Positions 52,854 through 62,013 of a DNA stretch of 64,000 nt are shown piece by piece; within the stretch, counting starts at the first letter, position 1; each line of letters starts with the position of its first letter. A program made the translations under genes and the position numbers. The notes beneath the pieces are model-generated. The model did not search any database, was not told where the DNA came from, and saw only the letters and a list, made by a program, of their open reading frames with translations. This stretch comes from WJMB01 sp964581465. Its GTDB lineage: Bacteria > RBG-13-66-14. The stretch spans positions 1-64,000 of the forward strand of contig CAZOOP010000001.1 of assembly GCA_964581465.1 (NCBI GenBank), written 5' to 3'.

Positions 52854-54509
52854 TCAAGCCTCGTCGGCGGGGTCTTCGTCGGATTCGATCCGGTTGAAGT
52901 ACTCGGGGAACAGGCGGGTCAGCGTCTGATTCTGCTGGGGGTGGCGCGCGGCGGCGCCATCGGCCAGGTAGACCAGGGCCTGGTAGCGGCGCTGCAGCTC
53001 GGCCGGCGTGGGAAGACGCAACAGCCCGCCGCCGCCCAGACAACCGCCCCGGCAGGCGTAGAGCTCGAGCAACAGGGGTTCTTCTTCGCTTTGTCCCCGC
53101 TCGAGCAGCTCGTCGATGATCTCGATGCAGCGCGGCATGCCGTGGTGTACACGAGCCGCGCGGGGTCCCGCCGGGGTTTCGAGCTTGAGGGCGAGTTCGT
53201 CGGTCAGGTAGAAATCCTCGCGCTCCGAGCGCTCGGTTCCGCTGCGGGCCGCCCAGAGACTCTCCAGAGCGCCGATCACCACGCCGGGCGCCCCGTGGAG
53301 CATCCCATCGCGGGATCCCCGCCAGCGCCCGAAGGAGCGGGGCTTGGCGCTGTCCAGGCCCACGCGCAACCGCCGGAAGAGGGCGGCGCACTCGCGCACG
53401 GTCAGCAGGGCGTCCAAACCGCGGTTGCCGGCGGCGGCGTTGCGGCGGACCTCCTCCTTGGCCGCCGTGCAGACGCTGATCTGCACCAGATAGCAGCGCG
53501 AAGGCTGCACGCCGGTGTCGTGGGCCAGGCGGTCGCGCCACTGCACGGCGGTGTCCCGGGCGGGGGAGTCGAAGGGCAGCAGCCAGTCCCGGGCGCCGGG
53601 ACGTCGCTGGTCGATGTAGCGGCGAACGGCGGGACAGCGGCTGACGATGCTGATCGGCCGGGGCTCCCGCGCCAGGAAATCGGCCAGCTTGGCGTAGTAG
53701 AGGTCGGCGCCCCAGGAGGCGTTGAGCACGGCGTCGAACCCGAGTTGAACCAGCACGCCCAGCAGGCGGGGCAGAGCGTCCACGCCGAGTTCGCTCATCA
53801 GTGCGGCGGCGGCCGTCGGCGTCAACACCGCCGCGCAGTAGCGGTCGCGGTCGAGCAGGGCGGCCTCGACGGCGGGCACGGCGGCGGCCGGTTGCAGGGC
53901 GCCCGTGGGGCAGACCAGGGTACACTGTCCGCAACCGATACAGGGCGGGCCGTCCAGGCCCAGGCGACCGCGCGGCCGGGTCTGGAGCAGGCGGCCGTCG
54001 GTACGCAGGGCGTCGACGCCCTGCAACTCGCGGCAGACGACGGCGCAGCGCCCGCACATCACGCAGCGATCGCCGTGGAGAACGACACAGGGAGAGGAGC
54101 GGTCGTGCAGCGCCAGGGAACGGATCCCGGGCAGTCGGCCGTCGGTGATGCGCAGTTGGGCGAAGAGGCGCTCGAGCTCGCAGTCGCCGTGGCGGTCGCA
54201 GACGTGGCAGCGCGGCTCGTGACGCGCCAGCAGCAGCTTGAGCACCTGGCGGCGGTGGCCGACGGCGGCCGGGGAATCGGTGTGGTAGACGGCGCCGGCC
54301 TCGACCACGGTGCGGCAAGCCTGGACCAGCTCGGCGGGTTCGCGCTCGACGGTGCATAGCCCGCAGCCGACGGGGTTGTCCAGACCGCTCAGGTGGCAGA
54401 GGGTCGGCAGGGGGATCTCCAGCTTGCGGATCACCTCGAGCAGCGAAGTGCCCTCTTCGGCGCTGACCTCGCGGTTGTCGACGGTGAATGTCAGAAAGTC
54501 CTTACTCAC
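52854..54509 (-). CDS. FeFe-hydrogenase-like large subunit with altered H-cluster pocket
   Basis: A 551-residue protein. N-terminal 2Fe-2S domain (C38, C49, C52, C65), His-Cys 4Fe-4S motif (H97, C101, C104, C110), two 4Fe-4S motifs (C149-C159 and C190-C200), then a hydrogenase-like domain. The L1 motif is VSRCP (C292) instead of TSCCP. L2 is SVCTAAKEE (C347) instead of MPCxxKxxE. L3 is YACRGGCLGGGG (C486, C490), close to normal. The cluster ligands remain, but the proton-relay cysteine of TSCC is R. Probably a sensory or repurposed hydrogenase. The GTG start overlaps the upstream gene by 8 bases. Confidence 0.75.
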   Translation of the reverse strand: MSKDFLTFTVDNREVSAEEGTSLLEVIRKLEIPLPTLCHLSGLDNPVGCGLCTVEREPAELVQACRTVVEAGAVYHTDSPAAVGHRRQVLKLLLARHEPRCHVCDRHGDCELERLFAQLRITDGRLPGIRSLALHDRSSPCVVLHGDRCVMCGRCAVVCRELQGVDALRTDGRLLQTRPRGRLGLDGPPCIGCGQCTLVCPTGALQPAAAVPAVEAALLDRDRYCAAVLTPTAAAALMSELGVDALPRLLGVLVQLGFDAVLNASWGADLYYAKLADFLAREPRPISIVSRCPAVRRYIDQRRPGARDWLLPFDSPARDTAVQWRDRLAHDTGVQPSRCYLVQISVCTAAKEEVRRNAAAGNRGLDALLTVRECAALFRRLRVGLDSAKPRSFGRWRGSRDGMLHGAPGVVIGALESLWAARSGTERSEREDFYLTDELALKLETPAGPRAARVHHGMPRCIEIIDELLERGQSEEEPLLLELYACRGGCLGGGGLLRLPTPAELQRRYQALVYLADGAAARHPQQNQTLTRLFPEYFNRIESDEDPADEA

Positions 54510-56301
54510 CGCAGCCCTCCCCGGAGCCTTCCTCCAGCAGGTTCTCACCCTGGGAGTGGATGGCGTTCTGCAGCACCTCGGCCCAGTGGCCGTGGGCGGC
54601 CTCGGCGTTGTAGCGCAGGAACTTGGCCCAGTCCTCTAGCCGGTTGAGATCGCACAGTTCACCGCGTCCGCAGCTCAGGCGCTCCAGGGTCTGACCGACA
54701 AGGTTCCAGGCGTAGACACAGGGAGCCGAATGGACATCGGGGTCGGGGAGCTGTCGGAAGGAGGAGAGCAGGCTCCGCAGGCCGCCGCCGGCCTCGGGAG
54801 CGCCGGGACGCTCGGCCTCGACCCGGGTTCCAGCGGCGAAGCAGTGCATCAGGTTCGGCGGTCGCAACGCCGCGTCGCCCTCCTCAGAGGCGTAGTCCAG
54901 CCCCTGATTCAAAGCGGTCACCGGGATGCGCGGGCCGCTGTCGATGCGCACCCAGTCGATGGGCTCGGGACGTCCGCCGCCGCAGACCAGCTCGACGACG
55001 TCGTCGAGATAAGTGCCCAGGTTGACCTCGCAGTAACCCTGAGCGGTCAGGGGGCCGTTGACGAGGAAGAGCTTGGTCCCGGTGTGCTCACCGTGGCCGA
55101 AGCCGCGGAACCACTCGCCGCCGTGCTCGATGATCGCCGGCAGGTTGAGCAGGGTCTCCAGCTCGACGTCGAGAGCCTCGCCGCGCTCGACGGCACCGGC
55201 GACGATCTCGACGTCGAAATCGAAATCCGTTCCCAGGATTCCCTCGCCCAACAGCTCGTACTCGGCCAGTTCGGAACGCGCCGTCATCAGGTTGCTCGTC
55301 GGCGAATCACCGCGCGGCTTGTAGCGTATCCAGACGTCGCCGGGCGGCACGACCTCGGCGAAAGGCACCTCCCACTTGTTGGGCAGCACGATACGGGCGC
55401 GCCGGGCACCCACCAGGCGGCCCAGCACCAACAGGGACTCCAGCACACTGAAGGGTTGACCCTCGAAGAGGCGGCGCACCTGGGGCGTCGGGTTGGCCGC
55501 GGCGCGGTTGATGTCCAACCGCAGGGTCTCCACCCCGAGGGCGGATTGCTGCCGCCAGAGGGAGTGCACCGGCTCGCCGGTGAGCCGGCTGACCAGCCCG
55601 GATTCCTCGAGCAGGTAGAAGGCGTCCTCGGGGCTGTAATGCCGCAGCAGCATGAACAGGGCGTGCAAACCGCCGCGCATCAGGTAGTCGTCGATGGAGG
55701 TCGGGCGGGCCAGGCCGCAGTGGGCCGTCAACAGGCGCATCTGCCGGTCGAGGAAGAAGGGGTAGGCGTCGCCGGCGAGCTCTTCGACCGAGTAGAGGTG
55801 GCGGTTGTCGCGGAAGGTCAGCTCGGCGGCCAGCGGCGGCGGCAGCCAGGCGACGACCTTCTCCTCCCAAACCTCGCCGCGACGCAGATACTCGGCGAGC
55901 CGGCCGCTCTCCTCCGGGGCGATCGGCCCGTAGAGGACCTGGGGACCCTCGGGGGCGGCCAGCCAGACCGTGGGCTCCACGGAGCAGAAGCCCAGGCAGC
56001 CCGTCGGGGTCACCTCGAATCCGGCGCCCAGGCTCTCCTCCAGCTCCAGAAAGACCGCCTCGGAGCCGACGCCGCGGCCACAGTCCCCCTGGCCCACGCC
56101 GACCAGACCGCCGGGTCCCGCAAAGCCGGTCTCGCCGGCGGGGCCGAAGGCGTTGCGCCGGGCGACAGCGAGCTTGCCGCGCTGACAGGCCGCGTCCTGA
56201 TGGCAGAACGGGCCGGAGAGGCGGCAGGCCAGGAAGTCCGGGCAGGGACTTGCGGCGCTGTGGGTGCAGCGCTCGCAACAGCGGTCGAAGAGACTGGGCA
56301 C
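54502..56301 (-). CDS. NuoF/HydB-like subunit lacking FMN/NADH motifs
   Basis: A 599-residue protein. The cysteine-rich N-terminus (C8, C9, C12, C20, C26, C33, C39) is followed by a thioredoxin-like 2Fe-2S segment (DCGRG and GCLGFC, about 73-106). A domain aligning with NuoF comes next (L-T-A-H-C-G...S-I-D-D-Y-L-x-x-G-G). The glycine-rich GRGGAGFPTG loop reads VSRLTGEPVHSLW, and NADEGxPG is replaced by DINRAAANPT, so FMN and NADH are probably not bound. The ESCGKCTPC motif is missing too. It is coupled to the hydrogenase-like gene. Probably an electron-wiring or structural partner only. Confidence 0.7.
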   Translation of the reverse strand: MPSLFDRCCERCTHSAASPCPDFLACRLSGPFCHQDAACQRGKLAVARRNAFGPAGETGFAGPGGLVGVGQGDCGRGVGSEAVFLELEESLGAGFEVTPTGCLGFCSVEPTVWLAAPEGPQVLYGPIAPEESGRLAEYLRRGEVWEEKVVAWLPPPLAAELTFRDNRHLYSVEELAGDAYPFFLDRQMRLLTAHCGLARPTSIDDYLMRGGLHALFMLLRHYSPEDAFYLLEESGLVSRLTGEPVHSLWRQQSALGVETLRLDINRAAANPTPQVRRLFEGQPFSVLESLLVLGRLVGARRARIVLPNKWEVPFAEVVPPGDVWIRYKPRGDSPTSNLMTARSELAEYELLGEGILGTDFDFDVEIVAGAVERGEALDVELETLLNLPAIIEHGGEWFRGFGHGEHTGTKLFLVNGPLTAQGYCEVNLGTYLDDVVELVCGGGRPEPIDWVRIDSGPRIPVTALNQGLDYASEEGDAALRPPNLMHCFAAGTRVEAERPGAPEAGGGLRSLLSSFRQLPDPDVHSAPCVYAWNLVGQTLERLSCGRGELCDLNRLEDWAKFLRYNAEAAHGHWAEVLQNAIHSQGENLLEEGSGEGCGE

Positions 56302-56333
56302 TCTGGGTGTCTCCCGGGGGCGGTTCCGCAGAG

Positions 56334-58976
56334 TCAGCGGGGCATGGAGTCGCGACGGGGCAGGGTGCCGCGCAGCAGATAGACGGCGGGTTCGCGGCGA
56401 CCCAGATAGTCGGCGGCCAGGGCGTTGACTTCGTCGGCGTCGACGGCGGCGATCCTCTCGGGAAAGGCTTCGACGTCGAGGATCGATTTGCCCGAGGCCG
56501 CGGCCTCGGCATAGGCGGCCAGTACCGTGGCGTTGCGCTGGCGACCGAGCTTGAACAGCCCGACGAGGTGACGCTTGGCGTCCTCGACCTCGGCGGCGCT
56601 GATTCCCCCATCGGCGGCGCGGGTCAGCTCCTCGCGCAGGGCCTCGAGAGCCTCGTCGCCGCGTCCGGGGCTGGTGGCCAGATAGCTGAAGAAGGCGCCG
56701 CCGGCGTTAAGGGGACTGTAGCTGAAGAAAACCAGGTAGGCCAGGTGGCGCACGTCGCGCAGATTCAGGAACAGGCGGCTGCCCGAGCCTGAGAGCGCCT
56801 GGGCCAGCACCACGGCGGCGAAGCGGCTGGAAGAGTGCTGATCCGGCGCCGGATGGGCCAGGGCGATATGGGTCTGCTGCTTGGGCAGACTCTCCTCGAA
56901 GCGCTCGGCGTGGTAGACCGGCTCCGGCGGCGACGGGGGATCGTCGCCGGAACAGATGTCCACGGTCAGGTCGCCCAGCAGCTCCAGCAACGCCTCGCGC
57001 TCGAATCCACCGGCGACGCCGACGACCTGGCGCCGGCCGCAGAGCCTTCGCCGATACCAGGCGGCCACGGAGGATCGCTCCAGTCCGGCGACGGTTTCGG
57101 CCTCGCCGACGAGGAAGCGGCCGTAGCCCCGTCCGCCGTGGAGGACGATGTTGGCCCGTCCCAGACAGTAGCCGACGGCGTCCTCGCTGCGTGAGGCTAT
57201 GCGGTTGAGGGTGTCCTCGCGCACCTGGGGCAGATGATCGGCGGGGAAGGCGGGCTCGGTGAAGGCCTCGCAGAACAGCTTCAGGCAAGGGTCCAGATGG
57301 CGTGAGGCGCAGTTGAGCCGCAGGCCGTAGAAGTCGCGACGCAGGAAGCTGTCCAGTCCGGTGCCGTAGAACTCGAGCTGGGAGTGGAACGCCTCGGCGG
57401 CGCGGCGGCAGGTGCCGTGCTGCAGCAGCTCCAGAGACAGATTGGTGATCCCCCGGGCCTCCTCGGGCTCCTCGTACACCCCGCCGCGGGTCAGCGCCGC
57501 CAGGGCGGTCTGGGCGACATTGGCGTTGTTATAGAGCACCACGCGCAGGCCGTTCTCCAGCTCCAGCTCCTCGCCGGCCGAGGGCTCGGGGATGACGATC
57601 TGGGGCGGACGCTCGGGCAGCGGGCGGCGGCGTGACGGTGGCCGGCCCTCGGAACAACCCGGTTCGAGATCGGCCAGGGCCTCGCCCTGCCCCGGCGGGG
57701 TGATCAGGGCGACGTTGAGGGTGTCGGCGGCCAGATAGCAGATGGCCACCTCGCGCAGCCGGGTGGCGTCGACGGTGTAGAGGTTGTTCAGGTAGGAGTC
57801 GGCGAGCTTCCAGTCGCCCAGTTGATCATAGTAGCAGATCTCCTGGGCCTGGCCCTCCGTGGTCTCGTGGGCCTCCAGGTACTCCAACTCGACGCTGTTC
57901 AACACCCGGCCGACCTCGTAGGGACCCACGGGGTGGTTGCGCAGCAGCTCTACCTCACCGTTGATAACCGCGACGACCTCGGGGATATTCCCGGCGTCCA
58001 ACTCGGCCTCGACGACGAAGAGGCCTACATCGTTGCCGGTGTAGGAGATGGACTCGATATCGTCGACGAGTTTCAGCTCCTCCTTGAGGCGCCGGTACAG
58101 CCGGCTGGAGCGGCCGTCACCCAGGATGTTGGCCAAAACGTCCAGGGCCGGGGCGTCGCTGTGGAGCTGGGCCACCGTCGGCCAGGCCAGGGCCAGGCGC
58201 GCCCGGGCCAGGTTCATCTCCTCGATCTTCAGACGGTGACCCCGTTGCCGGGGTTCGGGTGGGGAGGTGCGCGGCACAACGTCCGGTCGATCGTAGGCCG
58301 CGAAGTGCTTGTCGACCAACCCCGCCACCTCGACGGGATCGACATCGCCGACCACGGTCAGCCGGGTGTTGGCCGGGGTGTAATGACGGCGGTAATGGTT
58401 GACGACCTGGGCCCGGGTGAAGGCCTGAACGGTCTGATGGTATCCGGCGATGGGGCGTCCCAGAAGGTGCTTCTGGAACACCGAGGAGGTCACGAGCTCC
58501 CAGATGCGGCTGTCCGGGCGGTCGTCGCGCATGCGGATCTCTTCGCCGATGACCGCTAGTTCACGCTCCAGCTCCTCGGGATCGAAAACGGAGTTGCAAA
58601 GCACGTCGGCCAGCAGGTCCACACCAAGCTCCAGGTGCTCCCTGGGAAGACTGATGTAATAGGCCGTCGCGTAGTAACCGGTGAAGGCGTTGATCACCCC
58701 ACCGTGGGCCTCGATGACCCGGCTGATCTCGCCTCGCCCGCGCCGCCGGGTGCCCTTGAAGGCCATGTGCTCCAGCACATGGCTCAAACCGGCCTCCTCG
58801 GGTAGCTCGTTGACGCTGCCCACGCCGATCCAGGCCCAGATCGTCACCACCGGGGCGGCGGGGTAACGCTTGACCAACAGGCGCACCCCCTTCGAGGCGC
58901 GCTGAGTAACGACCGACTGACTGCGGTCAAGGCAGGCTCGTTCCTTGAGGGTCTCGCGGTGTGGGGAAGGGATCAT
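56334..58976 (-). CDS. M16 (insulinase-type) zinc peptidase, tandem two-domain
   Basis: An 880-residue protein with two M16 halves. The first carries the inverted zinc motif HVLEH (H66, E69, H70) and the distal glutamate near E145. The second (from about 470) lacks the motif, as in active/inactive pairs. No signal peptide, so it is cytoplasmic or exported by another route. The N-terminal 25 residues are not part of the fold. ATG 58976 follows AGGGAG. The hydrogenase-like operon starts 33 bases downstream, so they may share a transcript. Confidence 0.88.
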   Translation of the reverse strand: MIPSPHRETLKERACLDRSQSVVTQRASKGVRLLVKRYPAAPVVTIWAWIGVGSVNELPEEAGLSHVLEHMAFKGTRRRGRGEISRVIEAHGGVINAFTGYYATAYYISLPREHLELGVDLLADVLCNSVFDPEELERELAVIGEEIRMRDDRPDSRIWELVTSSVFQKHLLGRPIAGYHQTVQAFTRAQVVNHYRRHYTPANTRLTVVGDVDPVEVAGLVDKHFAAYDRPDVVPRTSPPEPRQRGHRLKIEEMNLARARLALAWPTVAQLHSDAPALDVLANILGDGRSSRLYRRLKEELKLVDDIESISYTGNDVGLFVVEAELDAGNIPEVVAVINGEVELLRNHPVGPYEVGRVLNSVELEYLEAHETTEGQAQEICYYDQLGDWKLADSYLNNLYTVDATRLREVAICYLAADTLNVALITPPGQGEALADLEPGCSEGRPPSRRRPLPERPPQIVIPEPSAGEELELENGLRVVLYNNANVAQTALAALTRGGVYEEPEEARGITNLSLELLQHGTCRRAAEAFHSQLEFYGTGLDSFLRRDFYGLRLNCASRHLDPCLKLFCEAFTEPAFPADHLPQVREDTLNRIASRSEDAVGYCLGRANIVLHGGRGYGRFLVGEAETVAGLERSSVAAWYRRRLCGRRQVVGVAGGFEREALLELLGDLTVDICSGDDPPSPPEPVYHAERFEESLPKQQTHIALAHPAPDQHSSSRFAAVVLAQALSGSGSRLFLNLRDVRHLAYLVFFSYSPLNAGGAFFSYLATSPGRGDEALEALREELTRAADGGISAAEVEDAKRHLVGLFKLGRQRNATVLAAYAEAAASGKSILDVEAFPERIAAVDADEVNALAADYLGRREPAVYLLRGTLPRRDSMPR

Positions 58977-59043
58977 CGTCTCCCTGGTCCGGCGGAAAAG
59001 GACGACACCGCCGTCGGGCGATGCTTTTGGGCTGTCGCGGGAC

Positions 59044-60543
59044 TTACCCCCGCAGACGCTTGATCTGTTCGGCTACGTCGCGGTAACCGACATCGATGGC
59101 GTAGCATTCGAGGAACTCGTCGAGGGCCTCACTCCGGCGATCCCGGGCGAGCAGGGTGCGGGCCAGGCGGTAGTGCAGGCCGAGGCGTTCATCCTCGCTG
59201 CCCGCCGCCGCCAGGGCCCGCCGCAGCTCCTTGACGGCCAACTCGGGCCGGCCCATATCGATGAAGCATTCGGCCAGCAGGCAGGCCGCCTTGTCGCGCA
59301 GACGTTCGTGGCGCGCGGCGGCCTGGAACTCGACCACGGCGTCATCGAGCATGCCCATCTCCTTGTAGGCGATACCCAGGTCGTAATGCCCCTGGGGATC
59401 GTCGCCCTCGGTGAGGGTGCTCATGGCGTCCTTGAAGTCGTCGACGACCTGGTCGAGACCGGGGCCGCCCGTTGTTCCGGTCGCGCCGCCCTCGCCGTCG
59501 ATAATGCTGAGCTCGGGCTCGGAGGCCGTGGGCTCCTCGATGACCTCCAGGTCGTCGGCTTCGGCGGAAACCTTCTCCGGTTCCTCATCGACGGAGCGGA
59601 TGAAGTCGTTCTCGATGACGTCGACGCTCTCTTCGGCGGTTCCGCCCTCGGCTTGCTCCAGCTCATCCAGGGCGCCGCGGAGAATGTCGAGCTCCTCGGT
59701 ATCCGGGCCGTTTCGCAGGCTCCGGGGTCGTTGGAGGTGAGGCTCGGCTTCGTCGGCGAGATCGAGAACGTCCTCGGACTCTTCAGACTCATCCGACGCC
59801 GGACTCTCCGTTGGGGGGGCGCTCTCCCCGCGCATCTCGGCCTCGAGGTCGATGGCCGGGCCGTCCACCACGGCGCCGCTTTCTTCGTCGACGGGCAACT
59901 CCAGCTCTTCGGGCAGGACGTCCTCCACCACGGCTTCGTCGGCCCCAGCGGCTTTGGAGTCAGCGGCGAGATCGGCCAGCCGGTCGGTGATCCGCCGAGC
60001 CTCGTCGGTCTCCCCGGTGGGTTCGAGCAGCTCCCGGGCGCTGTGGAACTGCTCAGCGGCGCGATCCCGCAGGCCGCTCTGATAATATATCTCGGCCAGG
60101 GCCAGACGGATCCGGCCGTTGCCCGGCTCCAACTCGACGATCCGCTCGTAGGCCCGCAGCACGCTGTCGGACCTGCCGCGCTCACGCTCCACGTCGGCGA
60201 AGCGCAGGTACTGCTGGGAAGCCTCGGCCCGGAAACCCTCGGCGGCGTAGAGCTCGCCCAGCTCCCAGAAAGCCGAGGAGGGCACGGCGGGCAGCCGGGC
60301 GGCCTTGCGCAAAACCGCGATGGCCTTGGTGCTGTAACCGTCGGCTTGGTAGAGCTCGACGGCGCGCCGGTAGAAACCATAGGCCCGCGCGGTGTCGCCG
60401 GCGCGACCGTAGAGATCGCCCAAGGCGTTGAGCGAGGCGACCTCCTCGAGCCGATTTGGTGTCAGATCGTCGAAGGGCGTCGTATCGATACCGGCGGGGT
60501 CCGCCAAAGCCTGCCGGACCTTCTCGAGAAGTCTATCGGCCAT
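59044..60543 (-). CDS. TPR protein
   Basis: A 499-residue cytoplasmic protein. TPR-like repeats occur at 35-200 (N-A-L-G-D-L-Y-G-R-A-G-D) and 385-495 (G-H-Y-D-L-G-I-A-Y-K-E-M-G). They are separated by about 175 residues of acidic, disordered linker rich in E, D, S and P. The layout of split TPR blocks around an acidic linker is common in scaffold proteins. Start ATG 60543. It precedes the M16 peptidase by 67 bases and is probably co-transcribed. Confidence 0.8.
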   Translation of the reverse strand: MADRLLEKVRQALADPAGIDTTPFDDLTPNRLEEVASLNALGDLYGRAGDTARAYGFYRRAVELYQADGYSTKAIAVLRKAARLPAVPSSAFWELGELYAAEGFRAEASQQYLRFADVERERGRSDSVLRAYERIVELEPGNGRIRLALAEIYYQSGLRDRAAEQFHSARELLEPTGETDEARRITDRLADLAADSKAAGADEAVVEDVLPEELELPVDEESGAVVDGPAIDLEAEMRGESAPPTESPASDESEESEDVLDLADEAEPHLQRPRSLRNGPDTEELDILRGALDELEQAEGGTAEESVDVIENDFIRSVDEEPEKVSAEADDLEVIEEPTASEPELSIIDGEGGATGTTGGPGLDQVVDDFKDAMSTLTEGDDPQGHYDLGIAYKEMGMLDDAVVEFQAAARHERLRDKAACLLAECFIDMGRPELAVKELRRALAAAGSEDERLGLHYRLARTLLARDRRSEALDEFLECYAIDVGYRDVAEQIKRLRG

Positions 60544-60604
60544 GCCAACCTCGGATTACGGTGAAACGTCGGCGAATTGAACCGCGCTGTGTGCCGCCTC
60601 CATT

Positions 60605-61312
60605 CTAAATGATTATCTCCTCCCCGGTCCAGCGCCCCACCGTCGAGCGAACGTCCAGCTCGGCACAGCGTTGGATGTCGTTCTGAAGACCCAGCTCCAG
60701 CATCAAGCGCCCGTGATCGCTGCGGGCCAGGTTGTCCGGCGTCGGGGGCAGGGCGTGGGCCAGCTCCAACGACAACCGGGCGCGATCCGTGACCTGCATT
60801 CCAACAACCAGCTCGCGCAGGCGCTCAACCAATAATCCGGCGCAGATGGTGTCCTCCAGGTTCGGTCGACCCTGCTTGGCCGAGCAGACCAGCAGCGTGT
60901 CGGCCTCCAGCTCGGCCAGGCGCTCCGCCGTCGCCGCCCGGTTGTTCAGGCAGCCCAACAGCACCGATTCCGCACCCCGACAGGCCAACAGTGCTCGGGT
61001 ACCGTTGGTGGTGGAGAAGGCGATCCGCTTGCCGCCGACCTTCTCCGGTGTGTATTCTCCAGGTGAGTTTCCCAGGTCGAAGTCCGCCGGTTTGATACCG
61101 CCGCGCTCACCGCCCAGCAAGACCCCGGGCTCTCTCCGGACGTGACCGCGGCACTCGTCGAGAGTGGCGTGGGGGATCACCGCCGCTGCGCCGGACTCCA
61201 GGGCCGCCGTCACCGTGGTCGTGGCCCGCAGGACGTCGATGACCACGGCGGCGCGACCGGCGAGGTCGACCCCGGCAAGCTCGGCCGGACAGAGGGCGAC
61301 GTCGAGATTCAT
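60605..61312 (-). CDS. comB: 2-phosphosulfolactate phosphatase (ComB family)
   Basis: A 235-residue member of the ComB family, which removes phosphate from 2-phosphosulfolactate in coenzyme M synthesis and related sulfonate pathways. Signatures: A-V-V-I-D-V-L-R-A-T-T-T, G-G-E-R-G-G, F-D-L-G-N-S-P-G-E, T-T-N-G-T-R-A-L, G-R-P-N-L-E-D. Neighbours do not point to coenzyme M, so the substrate may differ. Nested palindrome copy 5 lies 180 bases upstream. Confidence 0.88.
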   Translation of the reverse strand: MNLDVALCPAELAGVDLAGRAAVVIDVLRATTTVTAALESGAAAVIPHATLDECRGHVRREPGVLLGGERGGIKPADFDLGNSPGEYTPEKVGGKRIAFSTTNGTRALLACRGAESVLLGCLNNRAATAERLAELEADTLLVCSAKQGRPNLEDTICAGLLVERLRELVVGMQVTDRARLSLELAHALPPTPDNLARSDHGRLMLELGLQNDIQRCAELDVRSTVGRWTGEEIII

Positions 61313-61491
61313 CGGCTGCGTTATACCTTGAGAGCTGGGAGATATCGAACGGTCGGCGAATCAGAAGCCAACGCTGCGTAGAAATGGCTCGAGCGGCGTC
61401 GAGAAGACGAAACCGGATAAACACGACCCAGCCAAGCCGACAAATGGGGGATCGAGCGCGCTGCTGGATCATCCGCTGATAGTCGGCGTTA

Positions 61492-61675
61492 CGACCTTGT
61501 CAAAGCCGGCTCTCGGGCAAAGAAACCCCCTGGACGCATAGCGGGGAGGCGTTGGTACGTTTCTTGCGGAAGGGGTCGGGGGTTCCCGCGGCCAGGCCGC
61601 CCCGCTCTGCTGCAAGAAACGTGCCAACGCCGGCGCGGGCCGTGGCGCTTGGTTCGACGGGCTTTGACAAGGTCG
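61492..61675. repeat. Nested palindrome family, copy 5
   Basis: Outer arms CGACCTTGTCAAAGCC (61492-61507) and its perfect complement (61660-61675). Inner arms GGCGTTGGTACGTTTCTTGC (61548-61567) and GCAAGAAACGTGCCAACGCC (61612-61631); the single difference still pairs as G-U in RNA. Confidence 0.9.
61612..61626 (-). promoter_or_regulatory. Sigma-54-like element facing comB
   Basis: The minus strand reads TGGCACGTTTCTTGC followed by A; the opposite arm has lost the core (TGGTAC). Confidence 0.5.
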
Positions 61676-62013
61676 CGGCCGTGGGTTGCTTGGGATAGTG
61701 AACAGCTCCAAGCCCGAGACCGGTGGCGCCATGATGCAGATGTACCCGGTTGTTCCAAGTTAACGATTAATGAGGAGCCACAGACCGCGTAGGTTGATGT
61801 GGTCCAGCAGATTGGGCCGGCCGCGCACCCGGCGCAGCTCCAGGAAAGAAGTCGGCGGGTAGCGCCGCCCGGTTGTCCGGTCACAGGACGCAATCCTGGC
61901 GAAAGCCCTGCTCCTCAGAGGGGGAAGAACTTGGCCATCAGCCAGGGCGACTGCAGGGTCCCACGGACATGGAACAGCTTGAGGGGCTCGGCGATGGCGG
62001 GTCCACGGGGCTG
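61676..62013. other. Intergenic region with a possible C-terminal gene remnant
   Basis: On the minus strand (about 61915-62010) the frame E-P-L-K-L-F-H-V-R-G-T-L-Q-S-P-W-L recalls the C-terminal end of AsmA-like proteins, cut off just after the DUF5655 stop. No start is present; evidence is weak. Confidence 0.25.

Noticed and set aside
52732..54357. A 541-residue arginine-rich frame overlapping the hydrogenase-like gene
   Set aside because: Same strand, other frame, composition R/P/G typical of a frame shadow.
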